Numbered from the stretch's first letter, positions 17,008-26,769 are shown. The stretch is DNA of 64,000 nucleotides from Motiliproteus sp047633175 (GCA_047633175.1 JBLIEQ010000010.1:54145-118144); one strand, 5' to 3'. The notes: generated by a model not told the origin, from the letters alone. Translations and numbers: made by a program.

Positions 17008-17745
17008 ATGCGTTTATCGGCTTATTTGTGCTCCCTGCTGCTGGCTTGCAGTGGTTCGGTTCTGGCGGCCCCAGTGACCGAGGCGATGGCGCAGGCCATT
17101 ACTCAAAAGCTCAATGGCTTCAATCAGACTATTCAGATCCGTTCGATCAAGCCCTCGCCTATTGAGGGTCTGTACGAAGTTGAGACCGATTCCGGCGAGA
17201 TCCTCTATAGTAGTGCGGATGGCCAGCACTTTGTAGTCGGTAAGCTGTTTGAGATCCAGGGGCAGCGGTTGGTGAACCTGAGTGAGCAGCGTCTAAAGGG
17301 CACGCGTGCCGAGACGCTGAAAGGGCTGAATAAGGATGACATGATTGTTTTTTCACCCCAGGGGGAGGTTAAAGCAGTTGTTTATGCCTTTACCGATACG
17401 GACTGTGGCTACTGCCGGAAGCTGCACAGCGAGATGGATGATTACAATCAGGCGGGCATAGAGATCCGCTACCTGGCCTTCCCGCGTTCCGGACTGCAAT
17501 CTGAAACCTATCAGGAGATGGTGTCGGTCTGGTGCGCCGAGGATCGCAAGGCGGCGATCACGACCGCGAAGACAGGGGGGCAGGTGCCTCGCAACGACTG
17601 CGCTAATCCCGTCGCCGACCAGTATAAGCTGGGCGTCGCCTTTGGCGTTACCGGCACGCCGGCGCTGGTGTTTACCGATGGCACGTTGCTGCCCGGTTAT
17701 ATGCCTGCGGCCAGACTGACCGCGACGCTGCAGCAAACGCTGTAA
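17008..17745 (+). CDS. dsbC: Periplasmic thiol:disulfide isomerase DsbC
   Basis: A 245-residue protein with a signal peptide cleaved near SVLA-AP (residues 19-20), an N-terminal dimerisation domain, and a thioredoxin fold with active site CGYC (C133/C136) inside FTDTDCGYCRKLH. A cis-Pro loop, GTPALVF, and a second Cys pair (VWCAED, NDCANP) are typical of DsbC. It corrects wrong disulfides in secreted proteins and is kept reduced by DsbD. ATG 17008 has AGAGGT upstream and begins the signal peptide, so it is preferred to ATG 16990. Confidence 0.94.
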   Translation: MRLSAYLCSLLLACSGSVLAAPVTEAMAQAITQKLNGFNQTIQIRSIKPSPIEGLYEVETDSGEILYSSADGQHFVVGKLFEIQGQRLVNLSEQRLKGTRAETLKGLNKDDMIVFSPQGEVKAVVYAFTDTDCGYCRKLHSEMDDYNQAGIEIRYLAFPRSGLQSETYQEMVSVWCAEDRKAAITTAKTGGQVPRNDCANPVADQYKLGVAFGVTGTPALVFTDGTLLPGYMPAARLTATLQQTL

Positions 17746-17859
17746 TTGGCAGCAGGCAGCAGGCAGCAGGCAGCTGAAGGCTCCTGGCAGGGTTTTGTGA
17801 CTGCAGGTCTCCCGGCAATCTTTTAATCTTTTGATTCTGCTCAAAAGATCGCCTGCAGG

Positions 17860-17912
17860 CAGGCAGCTGAAGGCTCCTGCAACAGCGGCACTTCCCACGT
17901 CCCTGTGGGTCG
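17860..17912 (-). repeat. 52-bp dispersed REP-like element, minus orientation
   Basis: Inverse copy of the element at 22930-22982, with landmarks CAGGCAGCTGAAGGCTCCTG and CTTCCCACGTCCCTGTGGGT. Other copies are at 27483-27534 and 61760-61811, plus a fragment at 17769-17787. It contains CCCAC-N6-GTGGG hairpins. Confidence 0.75.
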
Positions 17913-18015
17913 CCTCCCACGGTGCTAAGGCTGGGTTTTATGAGTTATTTTGTAGCTTTTTGAAAGGTTTGAAACGACATTCGCACCATCAGAATGGCGC
18001 CAATTTCCCTTTCTA

Positions 18016-18409
18016 AACCGATGAAATACAGACTGAAAAAGGCCCGAAGGGTCGAGCTTGGGCCGTTGTCAGTTCCCGACAACAACGGCATACCTGCGTC
18101 CCTGCAGGCAATGGCGAGACTGGCAGCTGAGGCAGACAAATCGGCAGGATAGCCGATTTGCACAGCCAAAGGCTGCCCGTAGGGTGAGGCACAGGGAAGT
18201 GCCGAATGAATCCGAATCTGTCAGCTTCAGTCTGGATTTCATAGCGCCGCAGGCGCGTACCCGCAGGGCGGTTTAGTAGGGGGCGTTTTCTTTGCTTCGC
18301 TTCCTTTGTCGCTACAAAGAAATGAAGCCGCCGGGAGGCGGAACCGGAGTTTGATTAAAAAGACAATAATGCAGAATAAACTGCCGCAACAACTAACGGG
18401 TACATAGTC
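18016..18409. repeat. Dispersed repeat element copy B
   Basis: About 390 bp closely matching the interior and right end of copy A (12804-13400): AACCGATGAAAT start, GGCCCGAAGGGTCGAG, GTTCCCGACAACAACGGC, CGCCGCAGGCGCGT, and the right end GCAACAACTAACGGGTACAT. The left terminal inverted repeat is missing. Just upstream, 17930-17995 holds another repeated segment (GTAGCTTTTTGAAAGG) also found at 32945-32975. No gene is seen in 17746-18496. Confidence 0.8.
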
Positions 18410-18496
18410 TTTTTATAGGCGTTAGTGCCAGCTGCGGCTGTCTGGGGCGGTAAAATCTGCTAGTTTGGGCGCTTTAAGGTTGTATGGAACCCCCCA

Positions 18497-20407
18497 ATGC
18501 CAAAGATCCACGTTAGCCAGCTCAGCGTTTACCCGATCAAGTCCACTACAGGTATCCATCTGGATCATGCTCTGGTTGAGGAACTGGGGCTGGCGCTCGA
18601 TCGTCGTTTTGTGGTGGCGCAACTCGACGGTCGGTTTATCAGTGCACGCACCCATCCCCGGTTGTTGCAGATACAGAGCGCTTTGCTGCCCGCGGGATTG
18701 CATCTCAAGGCGCCGGATATGGCGGCGTTGGATCTTTGCTATAGCGACTTTCCTGGAGGCTTTCCTGGAGGGTACGGCGACCTGACGATTTGGGCAGATA
18801 CGCTCAAGGGGCAGCATTGCGGGGCGGCAGCCGATGCCTGGTTTAGCGAGTATCTGGGTCAGCCGCTGCAGTTGCTTCATCTGGGCGCCGAAAGTCATCG
18901 CCCGCGTGCATCCCACCCGGATCTGGCGGAGGGGGAGGTCAGCTTCGCAGATGGCTACCCGCTGCTGTTGATAGGGCAGGCATCGCTGGGGGATCTCAAT
19001 CAGCGCCTGGTTAATCCGGTCGGGATGGCGCAGTTTCGCCCCAACCTAGTGCTTAAAGGCTGCGCGCCCTTTGCCGAAGATAGCTGGAAGCAGATCCGCA
19101 TCGGTGAGGTCGTGTTTGAGGTGACGACGCCCTGTTCACGCTGCGTGCTAACCACGATAGACCCCAGCAGCGCGGTGGCCGATGCCGGGCGGCAGCCCTT
19201 GGCAACGCTGGCCAAGTACCGAAGCGCTGAGGATGGTCAGATCTGTTTCGGCCAGAATCTGGTGGCGCTCAATCGCGGCAAGATCTCTTTGTACGACGAG
19301 GTCGAGGTGCTCTCGACTCGGCCTGCCCCCGTCTATCCCGATCAGGCACCCGTGCTTCAGAGCTGCCTGCCACCTGCGCACCGGTGGCAGCCAGACATGC
19401 CGGAGACGCTCGAGTGTGTCGCGATCCGCAACGAGACGGCCGATGTGAAGACCTTCAGCTTCAGGTTGCTCGATGCATTCCTGCCTCGCTATCTCCCCGG
19501 GCAGTTTATCTGTCTGGAACTCGAACTTGAGGGCGAGCCGCTGCACCGTAATTACACCCTGTCCAGCTCGCCAAGCCGGCCAGATCTGCTGTCTATTACG
19601 GTGAAGCGGGTCGAGGGTGGGCGAGTCTCTAACTGGCTCAATGATCGGCTCAGGGTCGGCGATAAGATCCGTGCCCGGGCACCGGCGGGTGAGTTTCACT
19701 GCGAAGCGGCGCCCCTGGATAGGCTGCTGTTGCTGTCGGCCGGCAGCGGCATCACTCCGATGCTGTCGATGCTGCGTTGGATGACCGACCTGCAGCTCGA
19801 TAATGACATCGTATTTCTGCACAGTGGCCATAGCGAAGCGGACCTGATCGCTCGTCAGGAGATCGAGCTGCTGGCTAAGCAGCATGGGCGTTGTCAGGTG
19901 CTCTATACCCTGACTCAGGCGAAACAGGGTGATTTGCGCGGCTTTCGCGGACGCCTGGATCGCTCGATGCTGGATACCGTCTCTAAACTCTCCGGTCGCC
20001 AGGCCTATGTCTGTGGCCCCCATCCCTTTATGCAGCAGGCAAAGACGCAGCTGCTGGCGCTGGGTCTGCCTGAAGACCAGTACTTTGAGGAGAGTTTCGG
20101 TATCCGCGACGGGGATCCCGGCACTGTACCGGCCGCACCACAGAAAGTCAGTATCTTATTCGATTCCTGGGATACGATGGCCGAAGGAGATACCCGGCAG
20201 ACGCTGCTGGAACAGGCAGAGCACGCCGGTGTTGAGATCCCCTTCTCCTGTCGGGGCGGTTTCTGTGGTAGCTGCAGGGTGAAACTAGAAAGTGGCGAGG
20301 TCGAGGTGCTGGCCGATGCCGGACTTAGCGAGGCGGATAAGGCCGATGGCTATATTCTGGCCTGCAGCTGCAGGCCCAAGAGTGATCTGGTGCTGACTCA
20401 GGGCTGA
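18497..20407 (+). CDS. MOSC domain fused to ferredoxin reductase and 2Fe-2S ferredoxin domains
   Basis: A 636-residue single-chain redox protein. Residues 1-115 are a MOSC N-terminal barrel (VYPIKSTTGI), 120-265 a MOSC domain with a possible sulfur/Mo-cofactor cysteine in TPCSRCVLTTIDP. From about 300 an FAD-binding domain (RNYTLSSSP near 350), an NAD domain (LLLSAGSGITPML near 412), and from about 550 a plant-type ferredoxin with CRGGFCGSC and a fourth Cys in ACSC. YcbX-like MOSC proteins reduce N-hydroxylated compounds and need a reductase; here the whole electron path from NAD(P)H is in one chain. It is monocistronic. Confidence 0.9.
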   Translation: MPKIHVSQLSVYPIKSTTGIHLDHALVEELGLALDRRFVVAQLDGRFISARTHPRLLQIQSALLPAGLHLKAPDMAALDLCYSDFPGGFPGGYGDLTIWADTLKGQHCGAAADAWFSEYLGQPLQLLHLGAESHRPRASHPDLAEGEVSFADGYPLLLIGQASLGDLNQRLVNPVGMAQFRPNLVLKGCAPFAEDSWKQIRIGEVVFEVTTPCSRCVLTTIDPSSAVADAGRQPLATLAKYRSAEDGQICFGQNLVALNRGKISLYDEVEVLSTRPAPVYPDQAPVLQSCLPPAHRWQPDMPETLECVAIRNETADVKTFSFRLLDAFLPRYLPGQFICLELELEGEPLHRNYTLSSSPSRPDLLSITVKRVEGGRVSNWLNDRLRVGDKIRARAPAGEFHCEAAPLDRLLLLSAGSGITPMLSMLRWMTDLQLDNDIVFLHSGHSEADLIARQEIELLAKQHGRCQVLYTLTQAKQGDLRGFRGRLDRSMLDTVSKLSGRQAYVCGPHPFMQQAKTQLLALGLPEDQYFEESFGIRDGDPGTVPAAPQKVSILFDSWDTMAEGDTRQTLLEQAEHAGVEIPFSCRGGFCGSCRVKLESGEVEVLADAGLSEADKADGYILACSCRPKSDLVLTQG

Positions 20408-20423
20408 GGTGGGCATCCCTTTG

Positions 20424-20515
20424 GGTTGGCTTTTGTGGGTTAGGCTTTAGCCTGACGATCGCAGCGCCTGGCCAGCCTTGTCGGACTACTTGCTACCTAC
20501 AAAAAGCCAACCTAC
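20424..20515. repeat. REP-like paired hairpin
   Basis: GGTTGGCTTTTGTGGG and the inverse CTACAAAAAGCCAACC form a long imperfect stem enclosing REP-like TTAGGCTTTAGCCTGACGATCG. It lies between the converging MOSC fusion and thiolase-like genes and may serve as a transcription end. Confidence 0.6.
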
Positions 20516-20554
20516 AAAAAACACTTACCTCTGCTAGCAGGGAGTAATGGATTA

Positions 20555-21622
20555 TCAGCCAGTCACCTTACTAAGTAGGGCGACGCCCTGACGATACCCC
20601 AGTCCACCATTGCCATGGACCATGCCATGCTGCTCGTCGCCGTTAAGCAGGTCGTGGTGCATGCTGATAAGGGCGTTGAGTGCGGGATTGTTCCAGGGCG
20701 CTCTGGCCAGGTTCATGCCGCCGGTGACGGTGATGCGGTGGCGGGTTAAAAACTCGGGGATCTGTTGCAAATCTTCTACCAGTCCGCAGGTCAGCAGGAA
20801 GGCCATAGGGACTACCGGGAAGCAGGTATAGACCTCTAAGAGCGCCTCACCCCGTTTGAAGACCTGGGCAAAGTCGACGCCAGCGTCATCGCAGCACTGC
20901 TGGTAGGCATCACGCAGATGATCATAACGGGCGATGATCTCTATCTGTTCCGGGCCGTCTTGTTGCAAGCGGCCCAGGCCGACGGCGTTGAGCTCCAACA
21001 TCTGCTCGGGCGCGCACTCAAGCTGCCGAGCCAGTGACTCGCTGACGATCAGTAACCGACCCTTAAAATCGACCAGCGGATTGGCGCAGTCGACTCCGCG
21101 AAACAGCGAGGTGATTGGCTGGTACCAGCGTGCATCGGGTAGCCGTTCGGGGGTAAAGTCGTCACCCAGAGCCTCGTGGTAACTCAGGCTGTAATTCTCG
21201 AACAGGGCATCGGCGATGTCGCGAAAGCCCGATTCATCGAGCTGATGCTGCGCTACAAAATGCCGGGCCAGGTCGGTGTAGGCCTGGGTGACCGGCAGTT
21301 CGGCGCCGTAGACCTCCATCTTGTCGTGCCGTTGCTGGCGGCTGTAACCGGTCTTAAGATTATCTTCACCGCAGATCAATACCGCCTGCTGGCCCTGGTC
21401 GATTAGCGCCTTGGCATGCGCCGCGGCTTCGATGGGGGCGCAGCCGCTGCGAAAGTGTAGAGGGGCCTCTACGCTATGCCAGTCGGTGCTCAGGGGATCT
21501 ATCTGCAGCTCCAGGATTTCGACGCCGAGCTGCGAAATCTGCTGCTCAAGCGCGAGGCAGTGCTGCAGAGAGCCGACAGAGTCGAGGGTCCTGGCGGCAG
21601 AGATGATCAGGGCTTTGGGCAT
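20555..21622 (-). CDS. Thiolase-superfamily (acetyl-CoA acetyltransferase-like) protein
   Basis: A 355-residue thiolase-fold protein with AARTLDSVGS at the start, a long substrate loop (YSLSYHEALGDDFTPE), VTGGMNLARAPWNNPALNALI near residue 305 and HGNGGLGYRQGVALL at the end. The C-terminal HGNGG replaces the usual thiolase GGxxxLGHPxGxSG. The canonical acylation Cys is not evident where expected, so it may bind rather than cleave acyl-CoA. ATG 21622 follows an in-frame GTG at 21634; either could be the start. It is divergent from the AraC regulator gene. Confidence 0.7.
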   Translation of the reverse strand: MPKALIISAARTLDSVGSLQHCLALEQQISQLGVEILELQIDPLSTDWHSVEAPLHFRSGCAPIEAAAHAKALIDQGQQAVLICGEDNLKTGYSRQQRHDKMEVYGAELPVTQAYTDLARHFVAQHQLDESGFRDIADALFENYSLSYHEALGDDFTPERLPDARWYQPITSLFRGVDCANPLVDFKGRLLIVSESLARQLECAPEQMLELNAVGLGRLQQDGPEQIEIIARYDHLRDAYQQCCDDAGVDFAQVFKRGEALLEVYTCFPVVPMAFLLTCGLVEDLQQIPEFLTRHRITVTGGMNLARAPWNNPALNALISMHHDLLNGDEQHGMVHGNGGLGYRQGVALLSKVTG

Positions 21623-21731
21623 AAGGGTTACCACGACGGGGAAGGGGATCGGGAGTGTAGCAGACAGAGTGATAGACAGTGGCGTTGTACTCCTTGGTGG
21701 CGTGTCAGACCCTTGATTATCTGGTATTAAG

Positions 21732-22847
21732 ATGGCGGTGGTCGGAAATGTCAGTCATGCTGACGTGATTGTTTTAATCCAAGAAGCATTATTTACGCCA
21801 GCAGGAGCCAGATTGTTGAGTGAGATAAGCGTACCCGCGTCCTACGTCAGTTCGTTGCTTAAATCGTTGGAGAGCAATCCCAACGAATTGGCTGAACTGT
21901 TGGCGTTGGCCGATATCAGTCAGGAGGAGCTGCAGCAGCCCGAGCTGTCGGCGGTCAAATACGGCAAGCTCTATCAAAAAGCGATGTGGCTGATGCGCGA
22001 TGAATCCTACGGCATGCCCAGTGGCGGCAAGGTCCCCAACGGCACCTTCAGGATGATGTGCCTGTGCTGTATTCATTGTGCCAGGCTCGGCGATGCACTA
22101 CAGCGTTGCAGCGAGTTTTACGATCTGTGCCGCGGCGCCAGGACTAAGCCGGTACTGGAGTATCGCGGCAAGCAGGCGACGGTAACCCTGGAACCGCTGT
22201 CGAATGTATCGCTCGAGGAGTTCGAGGGGATACTGGCTGGCTACAGCACCACGTCGATCAGGACCGCGCTCTCTGCCTGGCACCATTTTCAGAGCTGGCT
22301 GGTGGGTCGGAGGGTGAGATTATCAGCGGTCAGCTTCGCCTTTCCTCGGCCTGCTGATGGCAACGATTATGAGGTCTTGTTCCAGGCCCCAGTCAAGTTT
22401 AATCAGCCCAGCAATCAGCTGCGTTACGACCTGGGGCAGATGGATCTGCCGCTGATACAGACCGAGCAGACGCTGCAGGGTTTCCTTAAGACCGCCCCTT
22501 ACCAGCTGCTGGTGATGGTCGACAGTGATAACAGCCTGCGCGCGCAGGTACGGGCACTGATCGGCCGCGATTTTAGTCGCGCCCTGCCGAGTGCCGAGCA
22601 GGCCGCAGAATCCCTGCATATGTCGGTAACCACCCTCAGGCGCAGGCTCCAGGCTGAGGTCACCTCTTATCAAAAAATTAAGGATGAGTGCCGCAGAGAA
22701 GCGGCCACCAACTACCTCAACTGCCCGGAACTGACCAATACCGATGTGGCCCTGCTGATGGGGTTTGACGAGACCAGCGCGTTCTTTCGTTCCTTCAAGA
22801 AGTGGACTGGGATGACGCCGGGAGTCTACAGGCGCAGCGTGCTCTAA
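21732..22847 (+). CDS. AraC-family transcriptional regulator
   Basis: A 371-residue regulator with an N-terminal arabinose-binding-like domain (PF12625 type) and a C-terminal AraC helix-turn-helix pair (EQAAESLHMSVTTLRRRLQ and DVALLMGFDETSAFFRSFKKWTG). This OruR/GbdR-unlike subgroup often sits beside lipid or acyl-CoA genes. It is divergent from the thiolase-like gene with about 100 bp between starts, so that gene is a likely target. fadBA lies downstream but is separated by 480 bp. Confidence 0.88.
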   Translation: MAVVGNVSHADVIVLIQEALFTPAGARLLSEISVPASYVSSLLKSLESNPNELAELLALADISQEELQQPELSAVKYGKLYQKAMWLMRDESYGMPSGGKVPNGTFRMMCLCCIHCARLGDALQRCSEFYDLCRGARTKPVLEYRGKQATVTLEPLSNVSLEEFEGILAGYSTTSIRTALSAWHHFQSWLVGRRVRLSAVSFAFPRPADGNDYEVLFQAPVKFNQPSNQLRYDLGQMDLPLIQTEQTLQGFLKTAPYQLLVMVDSDNSLRAQVRALIGRDFSRALPSAEQAAESLHMSVTTLRRRLQAEVTSYQKIKDECRREAATNYLNCPELTNTDVALLMGFDETSAFFRSFKKWTGMTPGVYRRSVL

Positions 22848-22888
22848 CCCTCAAGCGCCAGCAGCTGTAATGGGCCGCGCTAATGTTT

Positions 22889-22982
22889 GGCTCTGTCTCA
22901 GTTAGTTGTTGATATGCGATTGTGGGAGCCGACCCACAGGGATGTGGGAAGTGCAACTGTTGCAGGAGCCTTCAGCTGCCTG
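22889..22982. repeat. TIR-family end and 52-bp REP element upstream of fadBA
   Basis: 22889-22917 (GGCTCTGTCTCAGTTAGTTG) resembles the left terminal repeat of element A. At 22930-22982 lies the plus-oriented 52-bp element (GACCCACAGGGATGTGGG, GGAGCCTTCAGCTGCCTG), enclosed by TGTGGGAGC and GCTCCCACA arms. The rest of 22848-23331 holds no gene. Confidence 0.65.
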
Positions 22983-23331
22983 CTCCCACAAGAGCCTGCC
23001 CTGTGCGGAGCCTGCGAACCGCATCAATCAAACCGTCTCCAGGGCTGCTGCTTCAGCGTCAAACTGTCGCCTATTAGGTGCTTGTTTAGAATTGCTGCTA
23101 AAGTTGTTAAACCTTTTAAGAACGATGGCTGAGGGGCAGGTCGTGCGACGCTAAAGGGCGTTTTTGTCAGTGATATGGGCCGCTATTGGTATTGTCTGCG
23201 CCGGTAATCAGCAGGCACAATGCAGAACTTAACAGTAGTTAGACAGCAGCTATATAGAAATAAACCGTACAGAAAGTAACAATAATAACCGTCCCCTCCG
23301 ATGATTCGGACAACCAGAAATGGGTGAGATA

Positions 23332-25479
23332 ATGATCTACCAAGGACCATCGATACAGGTCATAGCGCTAGCCGATAATGTCTTCGAGATGCGCTTCGAT
23401 CAGCAGGGCAGCCCGATCAACAAGTTTGATGCGCAGACTCTGGAAGATTTAAAGGCTGCCGTCGAGGCGCTGGCTTCGCAGCCGACCCTGGCAGGGGTAC
23501 TGATCACCAGCGCTAAAGATGCGTTTATCGTCGGCGCTGACATTAATATGTTCAGTGAGGTGTTCAGCAAGACAGATGCCGAGATCATCGAGATGAACAT
23601 GGCTATTAATGGCCTCTTTAATACGCTCGAAGATCTTCCCTGTCCGACGGTCGTGGCGATTAATGGCATGGCACTGGGAGGCGGGTTCGAGATCTGCCTG
23701 GCGGCGGATTACCGGGTAATGGCCGAAGACGCCAAGGTCGGCTTGCCTGAAGTGAAGCTTGGGATCTTTCCCGGCTGGGGTGGCAGCGTCCGTCTGCCGC
23801 GACTGATCGGTGCCGATAACGCGATCGAGTGGATCTGCTCCGGCTCTGAAAAACGCGCTCCCAAGGCGTTGTTCGAAGGTGCTGTCGATGCGGTGGTCAC
23901 AGGCGATAAACTGCGTGAGGCCGCGCTAGATTTGCTGGCTCAGTGCCAGGCCGGAAAGCTCGATTACCTAGCGCGCAGGATCGAGAAACAGAGTCCTATA
24001 AAGCTGGGCCAGCTCGATGCGATGATGGCCTTTGAGACCGCCAAGGGCTTTATCGCCGGTAAGGCAGGTCCTCATTATCCAGCACCTGTGGCCGCCGTTA
24101 AGGTGATGCAGAAGCATGCCGGAATGAAGCGGGATAAGGCGCTCGAGGTCGAGGCTCAGGCCTTTGTGAAGATGGCTAAGACCGAGGTCTGTGCCAACCT
24201 GGTGGGTTTGTTCCTCAATGATCAGCAAATCAAGAAGGTGGCCGCTAAGCATGCCAAAAAAGCGCTGCCGGTCAAGCAGGCGGCGGTGCTGGGCGCCGGC
24301 ATTATGGGTGGCGGTATCGCCTACCAGTCTGCTGTCAAAGGCACCCCTATCCTGATGAAGGATATCAACGAAGCGGGTATTCAGAGCGGGCTGAACGAAG
24401 CCGGACGCTTGCTTACCGGTGAACTGGGTCGGGGGCGGATCGATGCCGCCAAGATGGCCACCGCGCTGACGCGTATCCGTCCTGCGCTTAGCTATGGCGA
24501 CTTTAAGAGCGTCGATCTGGTGGTCGAGGCGGTCGTCGAGAACCCCAAGGTTAAGGGCGCGGTATTGGCCGAAGTCGAGCAGCACGTTGCTGCAGAAACC
24601 ATTCTGACCTCCAATACCTCGACCATCTCGATTACCCGTCTGGCGGAGTCGTTGCAGCGCCCCGAGAACTTCTGTGGCATGCACTTTTTCAATCCCGTAC
24701 ACCGGATGCCGCTGGTCGAAGTGATCCGGGGTGAGAAGAGTAGCGAACAGGCGATCGCCACCACCGTGGCTTACGCACTGGCAATGGGCAAGACGCCCAT
24801 CGTCGTCAACGATTGCCCAGGATTCTTGGTCAACCGGATTCTGTTTCCTTACTTTGGCGGTTTTAGCCGCTTGCTGGAAGCCGGCGTCGAATTGGCACGG
24901 ATCGATAAGGTGATGGAACGTTTCGGCTGGCCGATGGGGCCGGGTTATCTGCTCGATGTCGTGGGCCTGGATACCGCCGTGCACGCTGACAAAGTGATGG
25001 CCGAGGGTTTCCCTGATCGTATGGCTAGCGAGCGTAAGAGCGCGATCGAGTTGCTGGTCGAGCAGGGGCGTCTCGGGCAGAAGAGTGCTAAGGGTTTCTA
25101 TAATTATGTACCCGATAAGAAAGGCAAGCCTGCTAAGCAGCCGGCGCCTGAAATTCAGGCACTGCTGGACTCGGTCGTGGTCGCTAAACGCGAGATGACC
25201 GACGAGCAGATCGTGGCGGTGATGATGGTGCCGCTCTGTCTGGAAACGGTGCGTTGTCTGGAAGATGGCATCGTCGATTCGGCGGCCGAGGCCGATATGG
25301 GCCTGGTCTACGGCATCGGTTTTCCGCCGTTCCGCGGTGGTGCGTTGCGCTATATAGATACCCTGGGTCTGGAGGAGTTCTGTCAGCTGGCAGATCAGTT
25401 CTCAGAACTGGGTACGCTGTTTAAGCCGACCGAAAAACTACGTGCCATGGCCGCTGCCAAACAGCGCTTTTACGCTTAA
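23332..25479 (+). CDS. fadB: Fatty-acid oxidation complex alpha subunit FadB
   Basis: A 715-residue multifunctional enzyme, the pseudomonad length. Residues 1-190 form the enoyl-CoA hydratase/isomerase part (LGGGFEICLAADYR; LGIFPGWGGSVRLPRL with catalytic Glu nearby). The L-3-hydroxyacyl-CoA dehydrogenase part starts near 315 with AVLGAGIMGGGIAYQS and includes SNTSTISITRLA and GMHFFNPVHRMPLVEV. It hydrates and oxidises enoyl-CoA in beta-oxidation and pairs with FadA encoded 15 bp downstream. ATG 23332 (MIYQG, as in FadB proteins) is preferred over 23320. Confidence 0.96.
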   Translation: MIYQGPSIQVIALADNVFEMRFDQQGSPINKFDAQTLEDLKAAVEALASQPTLAGVLITSAKDAFIVGADINMFSEVFSKTDAEIIEMNMAINGLFNTLEDLPCPTVVAINGMALGGGFEICLAADYRVMAEDAKVGLPEVKLGIFPGWGGSVRLPRLIGADNAIEWICSGSEKRAPKALFEGAVDAVVTGDKLREAALDLLAQCQAGKLDYLARRIEKQSPIKLGQLDAMMAFETAKGFIAGKAGPHYPAPVAAVKVMQKHAGMKRDKALEVEAQAFVKMAKTEVCANLVGLFLNDQQIKKVAAKHAKKALPVKQAAVLGAGIMGGGIAYQSAVKGTPILMKDINEAGIQSGLNEAGRLLTGELGRGRIDAAKMATALTRIRPALSYGDFKSVDLVVEAVVENPKVKGAVLAEVEQHVAAETILTSNTSTISITRLAESLQRPENFCGMHFFNPVHRMPLVEVIRGEKSSEQAIATTVAYALAMGKTPIVVNDCPGFLVNRILFPYFGGFSRLLEAGVELARIDKVMERFGWPMGPGYLLDVVGLDTAVHADKVMAEGFPDRMASERKSAIELLVEQGRLGQKSAKGFYNYVPDKKGKPAKQPAPEIQALLDSVVVAKREMTDEQIVAVMMVPLCLETVRCLEDGIVDSAAEADMGLVYGIGFPPFRGGALRYIDTLGLEEFCQLADQFSELGTLFKPTEKLRAMAAAKQRFYA

Positions 25480-25494
25480 CCGGGGGATAGAGAG

Positions 25495-26667
25495 ATGAGT
25501 TATAAAGATACCGATGCGGTGATCGTGGATGCCGTGCGTACCCCGATGGGACGGACTAAACAGGGTGCCTTTCGCAATGTGCGGGCCGATGAGCTGTCGG
25601 CGGTGCTGGTCGATGCATTGCTGGATCGTAACCAGGCGGTCAATCCGGCCGAGGTCGAAGATCTGATCTGGGGTTGCGTCAACCAGACTAAAGAACAGGG
25701 CTTTAACGTAGCCCGGGCGGTAGGACTGCTGAGTCGTCTGCCCAATACGGTGCCGGCACAGACTGTCAATCGCCTCTGCGGTTCGTCGATGTCGGCGCTG
25801 CACACCGCGGCCCAGGCGATCATGAGCGGCAACGGCGACCTGTTTATGGTTGGTGGTGTCGAGCATATGGGGCATGTCGCCATGACCCATGGGGTCGACA
25901 TCACCCCGTCGTTAAGCAAGCATGCGGCTAAGGCCTCGATGATGATGGGCCTGACCGCCGAGATGCTCTCCAAGCTGCATGGCGTTACGCGTGAGCAGCA
26001 GGATGCCTTTGCGGTAAGGTCACACCATAATGCCCAGGCGGCAACGCTGGCCGGTGGTTTTGCCAACGAGCTGATCGCGGTTGAAGGTCATGATGATCAG
26101 GGCTTCAAGAAACTGATCGAGATCGATGAGGTGATACGTCCACAAACCTCCATGGAGTCGCTGGCGGCATTGCGGCCGGTCTTTGATCCCAAAGGCAGCG
26201 TGACCGCAGGAACCTCCTCCGCGCTGTCCGATGGTGCCTCTGCGGTGTTGCTGATGTCGGGGGCCAGGGCACGTGCGCTGGGGATCACCCCGAGAGCGCG
26301 TATTCGTTCGATGGGCGTCGCGGGTTGCGATCCGGCTATTATGGGTTATGGCCCTGTGCCTGCGACCAAGATGGCGCTCAAGCGGGCCGGGCTGACCGTT
26401 GCGGATCTGGACTTTGTCGAGCTTAACGAAGCCTTCGCGGCCCAGGCACTACCGGTGCTCAAAGACCTCAAGCTGCGTGATGTGATGGAGCAGAAGGTTA
26501 ACCTTCACGGGGGGGCTATCGCCCTGGGACACCCGCTGGGCTGTTCGGGTACGCGGATCATCACCACGTTGCTCAATGTGATGGAGCAGCGCGAGGGAAC
26601 CCTGGGTCTGGCAACCATGTGTATTGGCATGGGGCAAGGGGTTGCGACCGTTATCGAACGGATCTGA
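25495..26667 (+). CDS. fadA: 3-ketoacyl-CoA thiolase FadA (beta subunit)
   Basis: A 390-residue thiolase. The acylated Cys is in NRLCGSSMSALH (near residue 92), with NEAFAAQALPVL, and the C-terminal HGGAIALGHPLGCSGTRI contains the catalytic His and second Cys. The order fadB-fadA with a 15-bp gap is the standard operon. It releases acetyl-CoA in the last step of beta-oxidation. AGAGAG lies before the ATG. A strong terminator follows at 26734. Confidence 0.96.
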   Translation: MSYKDTDAVIVDAVRTPMGRTKQGAFRNVRADELSAVLVDALLDRNQAVNPAEVEDLIWGCVNQTKEQGFNVARAVGLLSRLPNTVPAQTVNRLCGSSMSALHTAAQAIMSGNGDLFMVGGVEHMGHVAMTHGVDITPSLSKHAAKASMMMGLTAEMLSKLHGVTREQQDAFAVRSHHNAQAATLAGGFANELIAVEGHDDQGFKKLIEIDEVIRPQTSMESLAALRPVFDPKGSVTAGTSSALSDGASAVLLMSGARARALGITPRARIRSMGVAGCDPAIMGYGPVPATKMALKRAGLTVADLDFVELNEAFAAQALPVLKDLKLRDVMEQKVNLHGGAIALGHPLGCSGTRIITTLLNVMEQREGTLGLATMCIGMGQGVATVIERI

Positions 26668-26733
26668 GCCTGCGCTTAGCTGCTGTGTATAGTTGGACTG
26701 CTTCCTGAGCGACCACGTCGCTAACAGGATATC

Positions 26734-26769
26734 AAACGCCACGACTGAATAGTCGTGGCGTTTTTTTTT
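26734..26769 (+). terminator. Rho-independent terminator of fadBA
   Basis: AACGCCACGACT-GAAT-AGTCGTGGCGTT stem of 12 bp followed by ten T residues. It lies 67 bp after the fadA stop and reads in the plus direction. Confidence 0.93.
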
